DNA from: Typha latifolia
Taxonomy: Eukaryota; Streptophyta; Magnoliopsida; Poales; Typhaceae
Length of the DNA: 64,000 nt
Assembly: GCA_019914945.1 (NCBI GenBank)
Contig: CM034103.1
Coordinates: 8,990,001-9,054,000 of the forward strand
Direction: 5' to 3'
In this document: positions 32,877 to 45,319 of the stretch, in pieces
Layout: every line of letters begins with the position of its first letter
Numbering within the stretch: the first letter of the stretch is position 1
Program-made: the position numbers and the translations under genes
The notes under the pieces: generated by a model
Databases searched by the model: none
What the model was told of the DNA's origin: nothing
What the model saw: only the letters and a program-made list of their open reading frames with translations

Positions 32877-34240
32877 CTACCTTGTTCTCAATCTGGTACC
32901 ATGACATCGTCGGCGCCTAGCAAGTACATGAACTGGCTCCACAATCGCTGTCTCCTTCAATGGCTCAGGTAGAACTAATCCAACGACCTGATGATCTCCA
33001 ATTTGCTCCCTCAGCAATAAAATATGGAAGACCGGATGTACTCTCGACCCCTCAGGCAGCTCCAAGTGATACGCAACCGAACTGATACGCTCTAACACTC
33101 GAAACGGACCGAAGTAGCGATGTGCTAACTTCTAGTCTTGCATCAGTTGCAAGGTCACCTGTTAATACAGTTGCACCCTCACAAATACCCAACTACTGAT
33201 GTCAAACTCCTACTCCTAATGGCTGCGATCATAAACTTGCTTCATACAGTTTTGAGCAAGTTTAAGATGGGCACGCAACCTCCTCAATGTGGCGTCTTTA
33301 TCCATCAATGTCAAGTCCACCTATATCTGGTTCACAGATGCCACAGAGTTATAGGTGCGTAATATCGGAGCCATGCGCCCATACACCACCTCGAACAGAG
33401 TCATGCCAATACTGCTGTGGTGGGCGGTGTTATAAAACCACTCTGCCCACGGTAAGAACTCCAACCATCGCCTCGTCATCTCTCCTACAAAGCACCGTAA
33501 ATACTGCTCAATGCCTTGATTGACCACCTCAGTTTGGCCATCCATTTGTGGATGGTAAGTCGAACTGAAGTTCAATCGAGCCCCTTGCAATCTGAAAAAC
33601 TCCATCCAAAAGTTGCTAAAAAATACATGATCACGATCGAAGACAATCGTGCATGGCATGCCATGCAACCGAGTAATATCTCTCACAAAAATTTTAGCCA
33701 CTAACTTGGGCTAAAAATGGATGTGATAATGCAGAAAAGTGTGCATACTTGTTCAATCTGTCAACCACCATAAAATTAACAAAATAGCCACGTACCAGCG
33801 GAAGACCTTCTATGAAATCTATAAAAATGTCTTCTCAAATATGGTCGGTATCGGTAGAGGCTGAAGTAATCGGGTCAGTTTTGATGTGGTTGCTTTCGCC
33901 TTTTGACAGACTTCGTAAGCACGAACAAAACTCCTCACATCTCACCTCAGTCCTGGCCACATGTAGCTTTGTGATATCCACCTATAAGTCCTCAAGATAC
34001 CCTCATGACTAGCCTCTCGAGTTTGGTGGAAGTGCTCCAACAATTTCTGCTGGAATCTGTCATTTGCAGGCACCCGAATGCACCCGCACCCGCGGTCCAA
34101 CAACAAATCGCCTCGGTTCTCCAACTCTGGATGGCGCTCCGGATCATCCAATACCTCCTATAACAACCTCATAACATCTACGTCAGACGTACATGCATAC
34201 CTCAGCTCGTCAAGAAAAGGAAAAGTGGGAGAAGAAAAGG
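32877..34240 (-). pseudogene. GyA integrase and C-terminal region
   Basis: The zinc-binding part (HH-CC) begins near 34150 (LEHFHQTREASHEGILRTY, then YMWPGLR). The catalytic core follows, with the second Asp in IVFDRDHVFFSNFW (about 33640) and the Glu in HPQMDGQTEVVNQ (about 33540), then the open stretch 33701-33321. The C-terminal part 33098-32877 contains YHLELPEGSRVHPVFHILLLRE, wording typical of the module before the chromodomain in chromoviruses. Stops interrupt near 34000-33720 and 33320-33100. The enzyme would insert cDNA into the genome if whole. It is not whole here. Confidence 0.85.
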
Positions 34241-35527
34241 CTGCGAGCTCGGTACTATCGGGTTGGCGCGATAGTGCATCCGCCACTTTATTTTTCATCC
34301 TTTCTTGTATTGAATTTCATAATCGTACCCCAGCAATTTTGTGACCAATCTCTCCTGTGCCAGAGTGTGAATATGTTGTCCCATAAAGTATGGAAGACTC
34401 ATTTGATTGGTTCGAATAATGAATCGCCTACTGATCAAATAAGGCCTCCACTTTGTACATGTAGGATTGCCAACATCTCCCTCTCGTAGGTTGATAATTG
34501 CTAGAATTTTTGTGATAAAGCCTTGCTGAGAAAGGCTTTGGGACATCCTCCTTGCATTAGTATAGCTCCTATGCCAACTCCCAACACATCACATTCCACA
34601 ACGAACTCTTTGGTGAAGTCTGGTAGAACAAGAACGAGCGTTGTTGTCATTGCTGTTTTTAATTTTTCAAAGGCTATAGTGGCTTCATCCGTCCATCTAA
34701 AAGAGTCATTCCTCAGCAAAGAAGTGAGAGGAGCAGCAATCTTGCCATACCCGATGATGAAGCGGCGATTATACCCAGTCCGCCCCAAGAATCCTCGCAA
34801 TCTTGTGGTGGAAGTAAGGATTGGCCAAGCGGTCATGCACGCCACCTTTTGAGGATCCGCCGCTACTCCTTCTGCTTTGATGATGTGGCCTAAATACTTC
34901 ACTTGTGGTACTCCCCATAGGCACTTGGACTTCTTAATCTTCTGCTAGTTTGGATTCAACAAATTCAGCACATCCTCCAAATACCGCCAATGCTTCATTT
35001 CAGTCATGTTGTACACCAAAATGTCGTCAAAGAATACTAAGACATACTGTCGCAGTAGAGGTCAAAAAATATCATTCATGAGGCCTTGAAAAGTAGATGA
35101 AGCAGTGGTGAGACTAAAGGGCATCACTCGGAACTCGTAGTGCCAGTCCGGAGTTCGAAATGCACTTAGTGAGACTATTTTGATGATACCCGGCCCTCAA
35201 GTCAAGCTTGCTGAATATAGTCACCCCTGTAAGCTCATCCAGCAGATCCTCTATGACTAGAATGGGACACCAGTCCTTGACTGTGATAGCATTTAGTGCC
35301 CAGTAGTCGACACAAAAATGCCACGTCCCGTCCTTCTTTCGCACCAATAGCATGGGCGATGAGTAAGAGCTATGACTTGGTTGTATGAGGCCTTGCTCCA
35401 ACATCTCAGCTACCATCTTGAAGATAACTTCCTTCTGCACATGTGGATACCGATACGGTCTCACAATCGCCGGTTCAGCCTCGGGCACAATCTCTATGCG
35501 ATGGTCCGTCGTTTGCCTTGGCGGCAA
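34241..35527 (-). pseudogene. GyA reverse transcriptase and RNase H
   Basis: RT opens at 35527 with DHRIEIVPEAEP and PYRYPHVQKEVIFKMV, through [20 protein letters not shown] and [11 protein letters not shown]. Beyond a frameshift near 35160 it keeps the catalytic box VLVFFDDILVY (about 35042-35010) with both Asp residues. The connection part YLGHIIKAEGVAADPQK is open at 34902-34501 and runs into RNase H (FVVECDVLGVGIGAILMQ). The remainder to 34241 has stops. Compared with the plus-strand relic at 28014-29032 this copy keeps its active-site pair. Confidence 0.87.
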
Positions 35528-36100
35528 CTCTTTTGGCTCCTCAAACAGTCTAATAAATTAGACAAATCAATTGTAGTACCTGGACTCATTTGAGGCTTAT
35601 CTCCTGTTGGTCCTAATTGAAGAAGATAGGCCAAATCACTCACACAAGGCAGCCCCACCATCGGCTGCATCACTGGAATCAGCGGGGACCGAACGCCATC
35701 AAGCCGCACATTTTTGTTTCCTTATTTAAATTTTATCCACATGCTCTGGAAATTAAATATAACAGGTCCCAAGCTCTACAACCACTGAGTACCAAGGACA
35801 ATATCTGCTCCTCACAGTGCCAACGGATATAAGTCCACAATGATGTCGTGTCCTTGCACCCGTATATCTACCCGGCGACACAAGCTCTCCGCCCGAAGCT
35901 TCGTGCTATCTCCAATAGCAACCTCAAACCCCACGATCCGTTCAGCGTACAAGCCTAACTTCCTCACTAACCTCTCATCTAGAAAGTTGTGTGTACTCCC
36001 GGAATCGATGAGGATGTGCATACAATGCTTTCTAACGAGTCTGTCCATCCGCAATCTCCTCGGTGCGGAAGTACTCAAACATGCATGCATCGATATTTCA
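35528..36100 (-). pseudogene. GyA aspartic protease and linker
   Basis: The open piece 36090-35812 has the RVP_2 protease active site ILIDSGSTHNFLDERLV and IGDSTKLRAES. It ends in DLYPLAL, where the family normally continues to the GTQWL motif; that motif is present after a frame break around 35800. The linker to RT (35709-35530) is partly open (VGLPCVSDLAYLLQLGP). Confidence 0.8.
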
Positions 36101-37583
36101 GCTTAGATATCTTCCTTCGCGCCCTCCTCCACGGCCTCCTGATGGACCTCCTCTTAATACTCTTCATCACTAACAACCTCATTGTCCCCCTCAAGACCCT
36201 CGATGAGCATCACACTCCTGATTGGTTTGGAACACCGATGACTGGGGGTGAAACGTTTATCGCATCGAAAGCAAATGCCCTTCGCTCTTTGCTCCTCCAC
36301 TTGGGCAAGTGTGAGAGGTTGAATGGAGGGTCTTGTGCTTCCTCTAACTTCAGAAGAGGGTCTCAAGAGTGGTCATGCTCTAGTCCTCGTCGTCGCTGCC
36401 TTTGAACCCGTAGAATTTTCAGCCAACGTTCTTAGTGCAAATCACCTATCTCGATTGCCCCAACTTGCTTTCGTTGCCATCTTAAGAGCCTTGTGTTTTT
36501 GCTATATCCTCACGGCCTTCTCAAAAGCCTCCTCAAGAGTGGTAGGACAAAGAGTACGAACATTCGCCTAAATCTCCTCCTGCAGCTCTGAAATAAAAGT
36601 GCTCATCAATGTCGGTTCGGGCCAAGGTGGCTCGCAACAACTACTAACTCTTTCAAATTCTACTTGGTACTCTAATACGGTTGTCTTCTAAACCATCTTG
36701 CTTAATGTGGCAGCAAAATCTTCATACGCCGCTGTCCCAAATCTGCAAGAATTCTCCTACAAAAGTTTGCCCAATCGGTAAAATCCTCTATCACGAATGA
36801 TCGATCGATACTAATGCAATGTCGTTCCTTGGAGGTGAAAGCTTGCCATCGATATCTTTGCGTTCTCCGTTGTCCCTTGACAATCAAAGTATTACTCCAC
36901 TTGAAACACCCAATCCGTTGGATCACCGCCTTGAAATTTTGGAAAGTCCAAGCTGCGGTTCTCCCTCAAATAGCATTGTCGGGCTCGCGAAAGAACCTTG
37001 GTGCAAGTCTAAACCGCTGTGCTTGTTGCTCTCCTTCTCTGAATCCTTGAGCACGCCCATCACCATCTCTGAAGAGATCAACATCATCATCTAAGTGCCA
37101 ATCTTCTTCATCGACGAAGCACACCGGTGCCGCATGCCTCTCAAGTTCCACCATCGCCGACCTTGGGTTGTGTATCGGAGGTGGGGGATGATGTGTAGGA
37201 ATAGGTAAAAGAGGATTATTGACATTAACATGTCATACCTGGACCTGTGAGGTATCAGTTCGGTGTGGTCCCATCGTTGGTCTTTCTTGAGGCACCGATC
37301 TTTGTCGAGGAGATGACGAAGCCAATCGGTTAATGACATATTCCTTCAAAGCATTATGATCATTCTACATTGCGTCCACACTATGCAGCAATATTTGGAA
37401 CATGCCCCTAAGTTCATCCGCTAAGCCCATATTCACACCCATAGACATTGGTTGACTTTCTCCTACCGTGACTACCCCAAAGGAATCGGTCTCTTGGTTA
37501 GGGTTTTTATGGATTGAGTCTTCCCTTATCGGTGTGTTCTCTATTGATCTCCTTATTGATGCCATCTTTCTTGTCTCCACCAT
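36101..37583 (-). pseudogene. GyA gag
   Basis: Gag probably starts at MVETRKM (37583), followed by an open N-terminal part to 37365 (DELRGMFQILLHSVDAM). Broken middle pieces follow: HAAPVCFVDEEDWH (37140-37100) and a core near 36660-36500 that parallels EYQAEFERVSSRC of the copy at 9426-10599. The zinc knuckle CFRCDKRFTPSHRC lies in the open piece 36366-36154. It has several frame breaks. Compared with 9426-10599 it carries extra sequence at 36690-36960. Confidence 0.78.
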
Positions 37584-37620
37584 TAATGGAGGTTCAAGGT
37601 TCGCCGGGCTCTTATACCAA

Positions 37621-38151
37621 TGATAGATTATAGAACGAAGGGGGAGAAGTGGCCGAGATCCTAAGGAGGAGGGAGGACTTGATAGACGAGGGAGGTTAGA
37701 AGATAGATGAGACCTTGCCAACGGTAGAGGTGGTTGGTTGGTGAAGAGGGAGGAGGGAGATTAAGGTAGAGAGACTAGTGAGAGGATATAGGAGGATAGA
37801 AACTAATATTCATTCATCATAATAATTTTGGCTGCCATTCATACCTTTATAGAGGCTAGCAAACAAGCTAAAATAATAATTATTAACCCTAATATTAGTG
37901 AACTCTCACTGATTGCATTCGAATGGGGTCGATTATGTTGGAACGCACAAAAGATGTTCTCTGTGGATGTGAACTAATGCAATCGTTCGCACGCGGGCAT
38001 TTGAACGCACCCGACTGCGTTTGAACGCACATTTCACGTTCTCTGTTTTTGCGACCTGAGGGGTCGCGTTCGAATGTGACTTACAGAAAATTTTATTTTT
38101 CTAAAAATAAATAACTAATACAATAAGAAAAGACTCTATTAAAGTGTATCA
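37621..38151 (-). mobile_element. 5' LTR of the GyA element, internally deleted
   Basis: TGATAGATTATAGAACG (37621) jumps directly to GAAGGGGGAGAAGTGGCC, skipping about 300 bases present at 32041-32335 of the other LTR. A TATA-like CTATAAAGGT lies on minus at 37852-37843. The right end TGATACACTT is intact and is followed by the ATGTG duplication. Confidence 0.78.
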
Positions 38152-38199
38152 ATGTGAAAATTAGTGATAGCTTAGTGGTCTAAGTGAAATTATCCCTTT

Positions 38200-40564
38200 T
38201 GTAAATTTATGTGAGAGAGTAGCATCGATAGGTAGCTAATAATTGTTTACATCTTAATGTGCTCATTGATGTGTCAATTGTAGCCAACTAATTCTTTATT
38301 GTTTACATCTTTTTGTTGTTATTTTCTCCTCCAAACATATGGCTATTATTGTATTGTTCTTCAGTGTCTACTATAGTCTATGGATAATTTGTTTAGCTTC
38401 CTGCCGTACTTCTGGTCACAGAATGCATATTATATAATATCACATGTATATTTTAAGGCTTTTTTCTTCCTTGTCTTATTTTTTTTTTAATTGCTCCTTA
38501 TTTATCTATTCTAATTTCTTCTGATTTTGGTTAATATGTAACATTTTTATGAGTATCCATTTATGGCATCTTCATTGATTCTCTCACTTAGATGGTGAGG
38601 GTGGTTCTCCATATTCCATTTATGTATTGAGTTGTCTCATATTCTCATTTTGCAATACTTGCATTAGGTGAGGATCCGCATTAGGAAGCTTCGCAAGCCT
38701 TTAGAAGACTAGAAGAGGATGTAACTTTTAGGTATACATTCTTTCCTTTTTTAATAAGCATCAATCTTAATTTACTTGGTATCTTTTTTCCAAAACATAA
38801 ATGCAGGTTTCTTTCTTTTCTCTCTTGCAATGCCAATCACTTTTCATTATATTTGGATATTTGACAAAGATTGGTCTCATGCTTCTTTTCTATCAATCAA
38901 CTTCATAGTAGCATTACTCGTCATCTCTGATCTTTTATTGATATTTTTTTTCTATTAGCTAAACAATTCATAACTTATTATACTTTCTATTTTATGCAAT
39001 TATAAAATTAAGCTTCCTCCTGGTGCTAAGAGTCCCTAACAGTAATAGTTTGCAAGTGACAAATAACTTTCATTGTAATATTTAGCGAGTGACAAATGAT
39101 TAATATTATAATATTTAGCAAATGATAAACTTATAATTTGGATGTTAAAATGTCAAGGTGCACACTCTACTTGCGAGCTAGAAAAACACTCCTACGTAAT
39201 TTTTTATGCCGAAGTCACAATGCTCACTCCCAACTTACGAAAATTGAACATTGTTGTAATGCCCTAAAATTATTTTCTTCGCACTAGTATTCTTCATAAG
39301 TTATATGTCTTGACCTAATATAAGAACTAAATTATAAATTATATTTTAAAGTGTTTTGTGTCTATAAATTAACTGTTACATAATTTTGCTTTTGGAATAT
39401 TTTCAGGTTATACAATGATGAAGGTGGAAAAAGCTTGTTACATTAGTCGTTTAGATGTGTGGGGTGTAGATATCATCTAAAGTCTCAAAGATTATGCATA
39501 ATTATAAAATTGAGGTTGTTTCTGGATGATTATATCTTCTATTTAGAAAAGCCTATGAAATATATTACTATTGAGATTATTATTCATCTTGTTTCCCTCT
39601 ATTTTTTTTTTTAATCGTTGTTACATAAGTATGAAATAGAGGTGTATAATGTGGCAAATATTAGTACTGTCACAAAAATATAAATGTAAAATTAAATGTC
39701 AAAATAAGCATTAGTGGTAAAGATAAATGTTTAAACAATAGGATGTTCTTTCTCGCCATTTGTGAAAATGTTACTATATATATAGAATGACAATTGCTAG
39801 AGTGTTAGTAGTACCAGCATAATATAAATATCATTGTATATATCTATATGATGAAGTGTAAATGATAATAAAAATAAAATGTAGAATATTTTTGATAATA
39901 TTTTTATAAAATATAATTCGAATTCGTTGCTATCAAGCTGTTCGTTGTGGCTCAGAACTCTGCTCAAGCTCAAAGTAGGCTTGAAATTGAGCTGAGACTG
40001 AACTAAACCAGTCAAGCTTGGTCATCAATTATAGGTTTGAATCTTTTTTCAAGCCAGGCTCGATTGTGCTACTTATTGGCGTTACAATTTGCTTTCTATT
40101 AAAGTGTTAGTTGACCAATCTTTTCCTTTCTTAGGGGTTAGAAAATGCATCCAATTCCACTGCCGCTATCCTGGACACAGTAGACTACTGTTAGAGAAGA
40201 ACCATAAATTCATTGAATTTGTTGTGCACCTTTTAAGTTGCATTAGATTTGGACCCCGAACGTTACACCTAACAATAGGAGTGTAATCCCGTCCAAATTA
40301 TCTGATATAAAGTCCACTCTGAATTTAACTATCTTGGATATGAAACTTAATGTTTTGATCCATATAATAAACGGGCCGAATTTTGACAAAGTAATTTAGG
40401 ATCCGATCTGATTTGGGTTCAAATCTGAGTAAATATCTATCGAAGCTTCTAAGAGAATCCTATGGACATATAATTAATTGCTCAAGTTATGTAAAATATA
40501 ACCTTTAGATTATTCTAGTTCCTAATACTGCCAATAGTCTCGAATTTCTTATAAATTTCTCTTT
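38200..40564. other. Long AT-rich stretch without a recognised gene
   Basis: No ORF above background and no repeat ends are seen. Short open pieces at 38776-38955 and 39800-40010 are hydrophobic by composition. Bases 39940-40060 contain CTCAAGCTCAAAGTAGGC and CAAGCCAGGCTCGA, again hAT-subterminal in style. Old intron or intergenic DNA is equally possible. Confidence 0.4.
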
Positions 40565-41745
40565 GTACTACTGTTATGCTTGCTTAGCATATCAAGTTTG
40601 CTAAATTAGTTTGGAGGCTCATCTCTTCTCCGGACAGTGACTAGGTTATGTTGCTCAAGAGAAAATATTTTCCTAACTGCTCGCTGTGGGAAGCTAAGCC
40701 TAAAGGCATGTGGACACTAAAATCTATCCTAAAGATTAAAGAAAGGCTCAAAGGCAACTTGGTATAGGTGGTAGGAGATGGACGCCGCATTTCTATCATG
40801 TTGAATCCTGGCTGCCTATCCCAGAATTAGGCCCGAATTCACTCCCTCCCAATATTAAGGTGGTTAAAGATCACATGAGTGGACACGAATGGAATTATGA
40901 TCTAGTTAACAACAGTTTTTGGGAAGATGTTGCTCGATGTACCCGTAGCCTGCACACTAAGTTGGGTGGGCATGATCTCCTTGATCGTTTGATTTGGAAG
41001 CCCTCCCCGAGGGGCATTTTCTCGGCCAAGTCTGCCTATGATGCTCTTTAATAGAGATTGCCTGAGTTCCTCCTCCTCTCCGCACTCGAAAAATCTTTGG
41101 AGACTGACCTAGGGGAGAAAAGCAATTTTGCCAAGGATTAAAACTTTTTTGTGCGGTGCTTGGTCGCTGCCTTGCCAGTCAAAGCGTCCCTCCATCGGTG
41201 AGTTCAGGCGATCGAACCCACTCGTCCTTATTGTCTTGCTGACGAAGAATTTATCATCCACATTCTTTTTAGTTGTTAGTTTGCTCAAGTTGCATGATTC
41301 TATAGCAGGCTTGGCTTGAGGCTGATACGCCAATAGTGCAGTTGGAAGAGTGGATATTGGAGATTTAGACAATCCTAGCACCGAAGCTCCTAGACTATGC
41401 TCTGGTTCTAATGTGGTTTTTGTGAAAGCAGAGGAACGAGTTGGTTTTCAGGAAGATAGCAAACTCCACAGTGGACATGTTGGATCTTCATCGATTTAGC
41501 TTCGACAGTAAAGCCATTAATGGCAAGTATGATGAAATTCATTGGTCTATTAGACCAATTATTTTGGAATGCTCTAGGTGGGTTTCCTCTCATCCCTTTT
41601 GTAGGGTTTGTTTTACAAGTAGATCTAACAATTCAAAGGCCCGTACTTTGGCGAGACTAGCAATACAAGAATGTATTTAGCAAGGAATGAATTGATCCAC
41701 CTTTTGGTTTAGATTGTAACCCCAATGAAAAAAAAATTGATGTAG
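40565..41745 (+). pseudogene. LINE ORF2 3' end (RT C-terminus, zf-RVT, RNase H traces)
   Basis: The plus strand encodes, in changing frames, the end of a plant L1-type ORF2. A piece at 40590-40760 resembles LVWRLISSPDSD and KYFPNCSLWEAK. The zf-RVT region, open at 40860-41050, includes WNYDLVNNSFW, DLLDRLIWKPSPRGIFSAKSAYDAL. Further knuckle-like Cys/His residues lie at 41150-41280, with RNase H-like fragments to 41690. An A-rich end (AATGAAAAAAAAATTGATG, then AAAAAAAACAAAG) closes it near 41745, consistent with a retroposed 3' terminus. The 5' part is missing, as usual for LINE copies. Confidence 0.72.
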
Positions 41746-42155
41746 TAAAAAAAACAAAGTATATCAGGTATGTATCATTTTAGATTAGATTATAACATAT
41801 TGTGCTCCAATATTTAGAAGATTTTAGCTATTAAACTATCATAATTTTGATGTTATTATTTTGAAAATAAAATTATATATTTTTTTATTTCATAATATAC
41901 TAGTTGTTTGAAATCAATATAAATGGACTAGATATAAATATTAGAATTGTTTTTCCATTTAAAATTCGATCTGAGTAAGAATCGGATAAGATTATATATA
42001 GATTCCAATCTTCATATATATATATATATATATATCTATTTAAACTTGATTCCATTACACTCTTATGCCTAATAATTATCATATTCAGTTCAGATTATTA
42101 CACTTGAATCCACTATCCTGGTTTAAATCATCTCAGATCCTTTATGGATTTAAGC

Positions 42156-45021
42156 TGTTACGAACCATATTTGTACCAATCGGAATGCAAGAAAATTATA
42201 AAAAATTAATTAGTGGTAGCCTCATGAGTTAGAGTTCTAATAACTATAGTTTCATCTAAATTAAAGGTCAGGATGAAAATAAGTAAATAAAAGAGTGGAG
42301 CAAAGTCAAAATAGGGCAGAACGGTAAATATATGATGTTGTGAGTGATCCTCGGAAGGTGGTGGACAACCAAGGTAGTGGTGGACGGTCGGAAGGTAGAG
42401 TGGCTACTAGAAGAAAGTGGTGGCTAGAGTTTGGAAGCTTTGGAGGTTCTACGGCTATGATTTACTCCTAAAAAGGTAAAAATGATCTAACGGCTACAAT
42501 AAAATAGTAAATATGTTAATAAGAAAATAACTAAACTCAATTAATTCTCAATACTTGGATGCTTACTTGAATAAATAAAAATGCTGAGTTCGTCTATATA
42601 TAAAGGTTGGGTATAATAAATTCTACTCGGACTAGCCCTAAAGGCTTATACGACTCGAACTAGGGCTTGCCTTATAGGCATACATAACTTAACTAGACTT
42701 ACTTTTTGAGGCTTACATGACTTAATTGGACTTGCCTTTTGAAACTTAGATGACTTAACTAGACTTATCTTAAGTGTTTACACATATGTATGAATCAATT
42801 AAAAGATAAATAGACTCAATCTATCGAGCAGAACGTCCCCGTGATTTGTTTCGATTAAACCCTGATCGTATCAATCCATCATGCCTCCAACACCTTATCC
42901 TCAAGGTGACTAGTTTGCGAGCTAGATCTTCTCGCTCATGTTGTGCTCGTGGGCCCACGGGTCTACATGTAGGTTTGGCTTAGTCCACTAATGCAAGTCC
43001 ACCGAGTCATTCTACTAGCCATCCTTGGGCCCAAGGTCATGCACATAAGTCTCAAACTAGTTTACGAGAGGTGGTCAAGTCGGATCATGAAAATTTAGCA
43101 CGCCTCAAGATACATGTACTTCATCTCTTCCACTCAAATAGCTAAAAACCAAATGCTAGGGCTGAAAATATTTTTCGACCTAGAGGCGTCACTATGGGCT
43201 ACATGGGCATCCACAGTGGTTAGACAAGGTTGATAGCTGATGGCAGTCGGTATCTGATAGGTCCATGGAGTGACGAAGGAAGCCCATTATCGAGCTCGGG
43301 CACGAGTTGAAGCAGCGACAGCAATGGATCATCGTCGGTGGGTTTCCTCGGCCCCTGGCGGCGGTGGTTAGTAGCCTTAGTCCCACTAACGTGGAGCTCT
43401 AGCGGTGGAGACACTCGGCGAAGCATCCCCAACGTGGCTTGGCTTGGAAAAACTCCTCACAACTTGGCCATCGAGTTTGGTCATGCGATGATCTTTGGCC
43501 GCTGTGGTGGCTACCATTGGATGGCAGTTGGCTCAAGGAGGTTGACCGTAGCCGTCGGTGGTCGATGGAATGCCAAACCCACGACCATGAGCCAAGGTTT
43601 TGCTGCAACGACGAGAGTCATCAATGACACTCTTTTGACCTTCTACTATAGCTGCCAACGGCCTAGCTCGAGTGTGGGGGTCCCGTGGAAGGGATCGGTC
43701 ATGGTGGCAAGGATCGGAAGCACCTAGATAGCCGTTGATGAAAAGCTAAGGTTTTTGGCCCCAGCTTCCACCACAGGTGGAGAAGATAACCTCGACCCTG
43801 TCTCAACTGGCCACTCTAGCATTGCTACGGCGGCGGTCTAGGTCTGTGGTGGTGGGAGGGTCTCCACTACGACCAAAGGAGGAGTTTTGGCCACGGTTTG
43901 GGACTCTCTTCCGCCTCTCTCATAGGTGGAATCCTCTAGCCACGGTTAACCAGATTTCACCGTGACCAGCGGTGCTAGTGGTGCGAGGTAGCCATGTTGG
44001 GTTAGAAGAACGGTCGTCAAGGCTTAGATTGAGTCATTGAGGGAGGTTTTCCATCTCCTTCAAATTGGTCAAAAGTTCTTTGAATAATACCTTTTGCCCA
44101 AGCTCGTGGCTCATTGGGCTAGTGGTGATGATGGCGTTAGAGAAAACCCAATTGGTCTAGAGATGTGTTTCTGGTCTTCCATGGCAGTGATCTCCCTCGA
44201 ATTTGTCTTGGATCGCATGTTCACCAACGGCTGAGGAATGGTGGCTCTAATACAAAAGTTAAGAACCAGATCTAGACTGATCCAAATGTAAAAAATTAGG
44301 ATAATTTAAGTGGTGGTAGCATAGTGAATTAGGGTTCTAATGGCTTTAGTTTTACCTAAATTAGAGGTCGGGATGAAATGATATAAATAAAAGAGTGGAG
44401 CAAGGTCAAAATGCAGCAGAACAATAAATATCCGATATTGTGGCAATCGTTGGAGGGTAGCAAATAGCCAAGGGTGGTGTTAGACGGTTGTACGGTAAGG
44501 TGGCTATTAGAGGAAGGCGGTGGTTAGGGTTTGGAATCTTTGGAGGTTCTACGGCTATAATCTACTTCTAGAATGGTAAAGATAATCTAACAGCTATAAT
44601 AAAATAGTAAATACGATAATAAGAAAATAATTAAACATAATTAATTCTAAATGCTTAGATGTTTGCCTCAATAAATAAAGAATCCTAGCTCCTCTATATA
44701 TAGAGATCGGGTATAATAAATCATACTCGGACTAGCTTTAAAAGTTTATATGATCCAAACTAGGGCTTACATGACTTAATTAGATTTATCTTAGAGGCTT
44801 ACATGACTTAATTAGATTTATCTTAGAGGCTTACATGACTTAATTAGATTTTTCTTAGAGGTTTACATGACTTAATTGAATTTGCCTTTTAATACTTATA
44901 TGACTTAATTATACTTACCTTAAGGGTTTATATAAGCATAAATTAATTAAAAGATAAATAGGCTCAATCAATCGAGCCCAATGTCGTAATGATTCGATCC
45001 AATAATATACGGATCATATCA
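42156..45021 (-). mobile_element. Family B LTR element, copy 1 (non-autonomous)
   Basis: TAAGC is duplicated at 42151-42155 and 45022-45026. The left (3') LTR is 42156-42873 and the right (5') LTR about 44258-45021, starting on minus TGATACGATC / TGATATGATC. A reverse primer site GGCTCTAATACAAAA is at 44243-44257. The internal region is only 1.4 kb and has no RT, integrase or protease. It could have depended on enzymes from another family. A TATATATAGAG-type promoter occurs in each LTR (near 42596 and 44695). Confidence 0.8.
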
Positions 45022-45110
45022 TAAGCCCTAATTTGAATATTGGGAAATACAATCAAGATTAAAATTAAACTTGATCAAGATTTGGATAACTTGCAATGTT
45101 CAACTAAATA

Positions 45111-45116
45111 CACGTG
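45111..45116. promoter_or_regulatory. G-box in duplicated flank
   Basis: CACGTG within TACACGTGGGACC, an ABRE/G-box-like context. It is repeated at 52589-52594 because the flank is duplicated. No adjacent gene is identified, so function is open. Confidence 0.35.
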
Positions 45117-45288
45117 GGACCACTTGTGAATTGTTATTTTGAAATAAAATTATATTATGTTTTATTTCATAATATACTAGTTGTTTGAATTCAATAATAA
45201 ATGGATTAGATATAAATATTAGAATTGTTTTTCCATTTAAAATTAGATTTGAGTAAGAATCGGATAAAATTATATATAAATTCCAATC

Positions 45289-45319
<31 letters not shown>

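Larger units (their letters stand above)
32021..38151 (-). mobile_element. Nearly complete GyA Ty3/gypsy retrotransposon
   Basis: ATGTG is duplicated at 32016-32020 and 38152-38156. The 3' LTR (minus) is 32021-32860 and the 5' LTR 37621-38151, both starting TGATACA on minus. The second lacks about 300 internal bases. The primer site reads TTGGTATAAGAG (37619-37608). The order on minus is gag, protease, RT, RNase H, integrase, C-terminal chromodomain-like region, then a purine-rich tract before the 3' LTR. This order is that of gypsy chromoviruses (Reina-like by gag and RT wording; tentative). Many stops and frameshifts disable it. Confidence 0.88.
31806..38199. mobile_element. Small MITE split by the GyA retrotransposon
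   Basis: The left end AGATAATTCCACTTAGACC (31806) is matched inversely by the right GGTCTAAGTGAAATTATCC (38177-38195). Between them lie about 215 bases of MITE on the left, the GyA element 32021-38151 with its ATGTG duplication, and 48 bases on the right. Internal phrases (GATCCAAAAAGTTTTTTAG, TAGTTCAGAGATATGAA) resemble the MITE at 53148-53371. A sequence like 31733-31790 (TGTTTACATCTTAATGTGCTC) recurs just outside the right end at 38243. Confidence 0.65.

Noticed and set aside
33138..33362. Plus-strand ORFs across 33138-36571
   Set aside because: They are antisense to the GyA integrase, RT and gag domains, which have clear family motifs on minus.
38776..38955. Small membrane protein ORF
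   Set aside because: Hydrophobicity follows from T-rich composition, there is no relative, and no promoter or splice context supports it.
42900..44240. Possible host gene in the family B internal region, given its higher GC and several ORFs
   Set aside because: The same sequence is bounded by LTRs and a primer site and occurs twice as part of the element; frames are broken in both copies.
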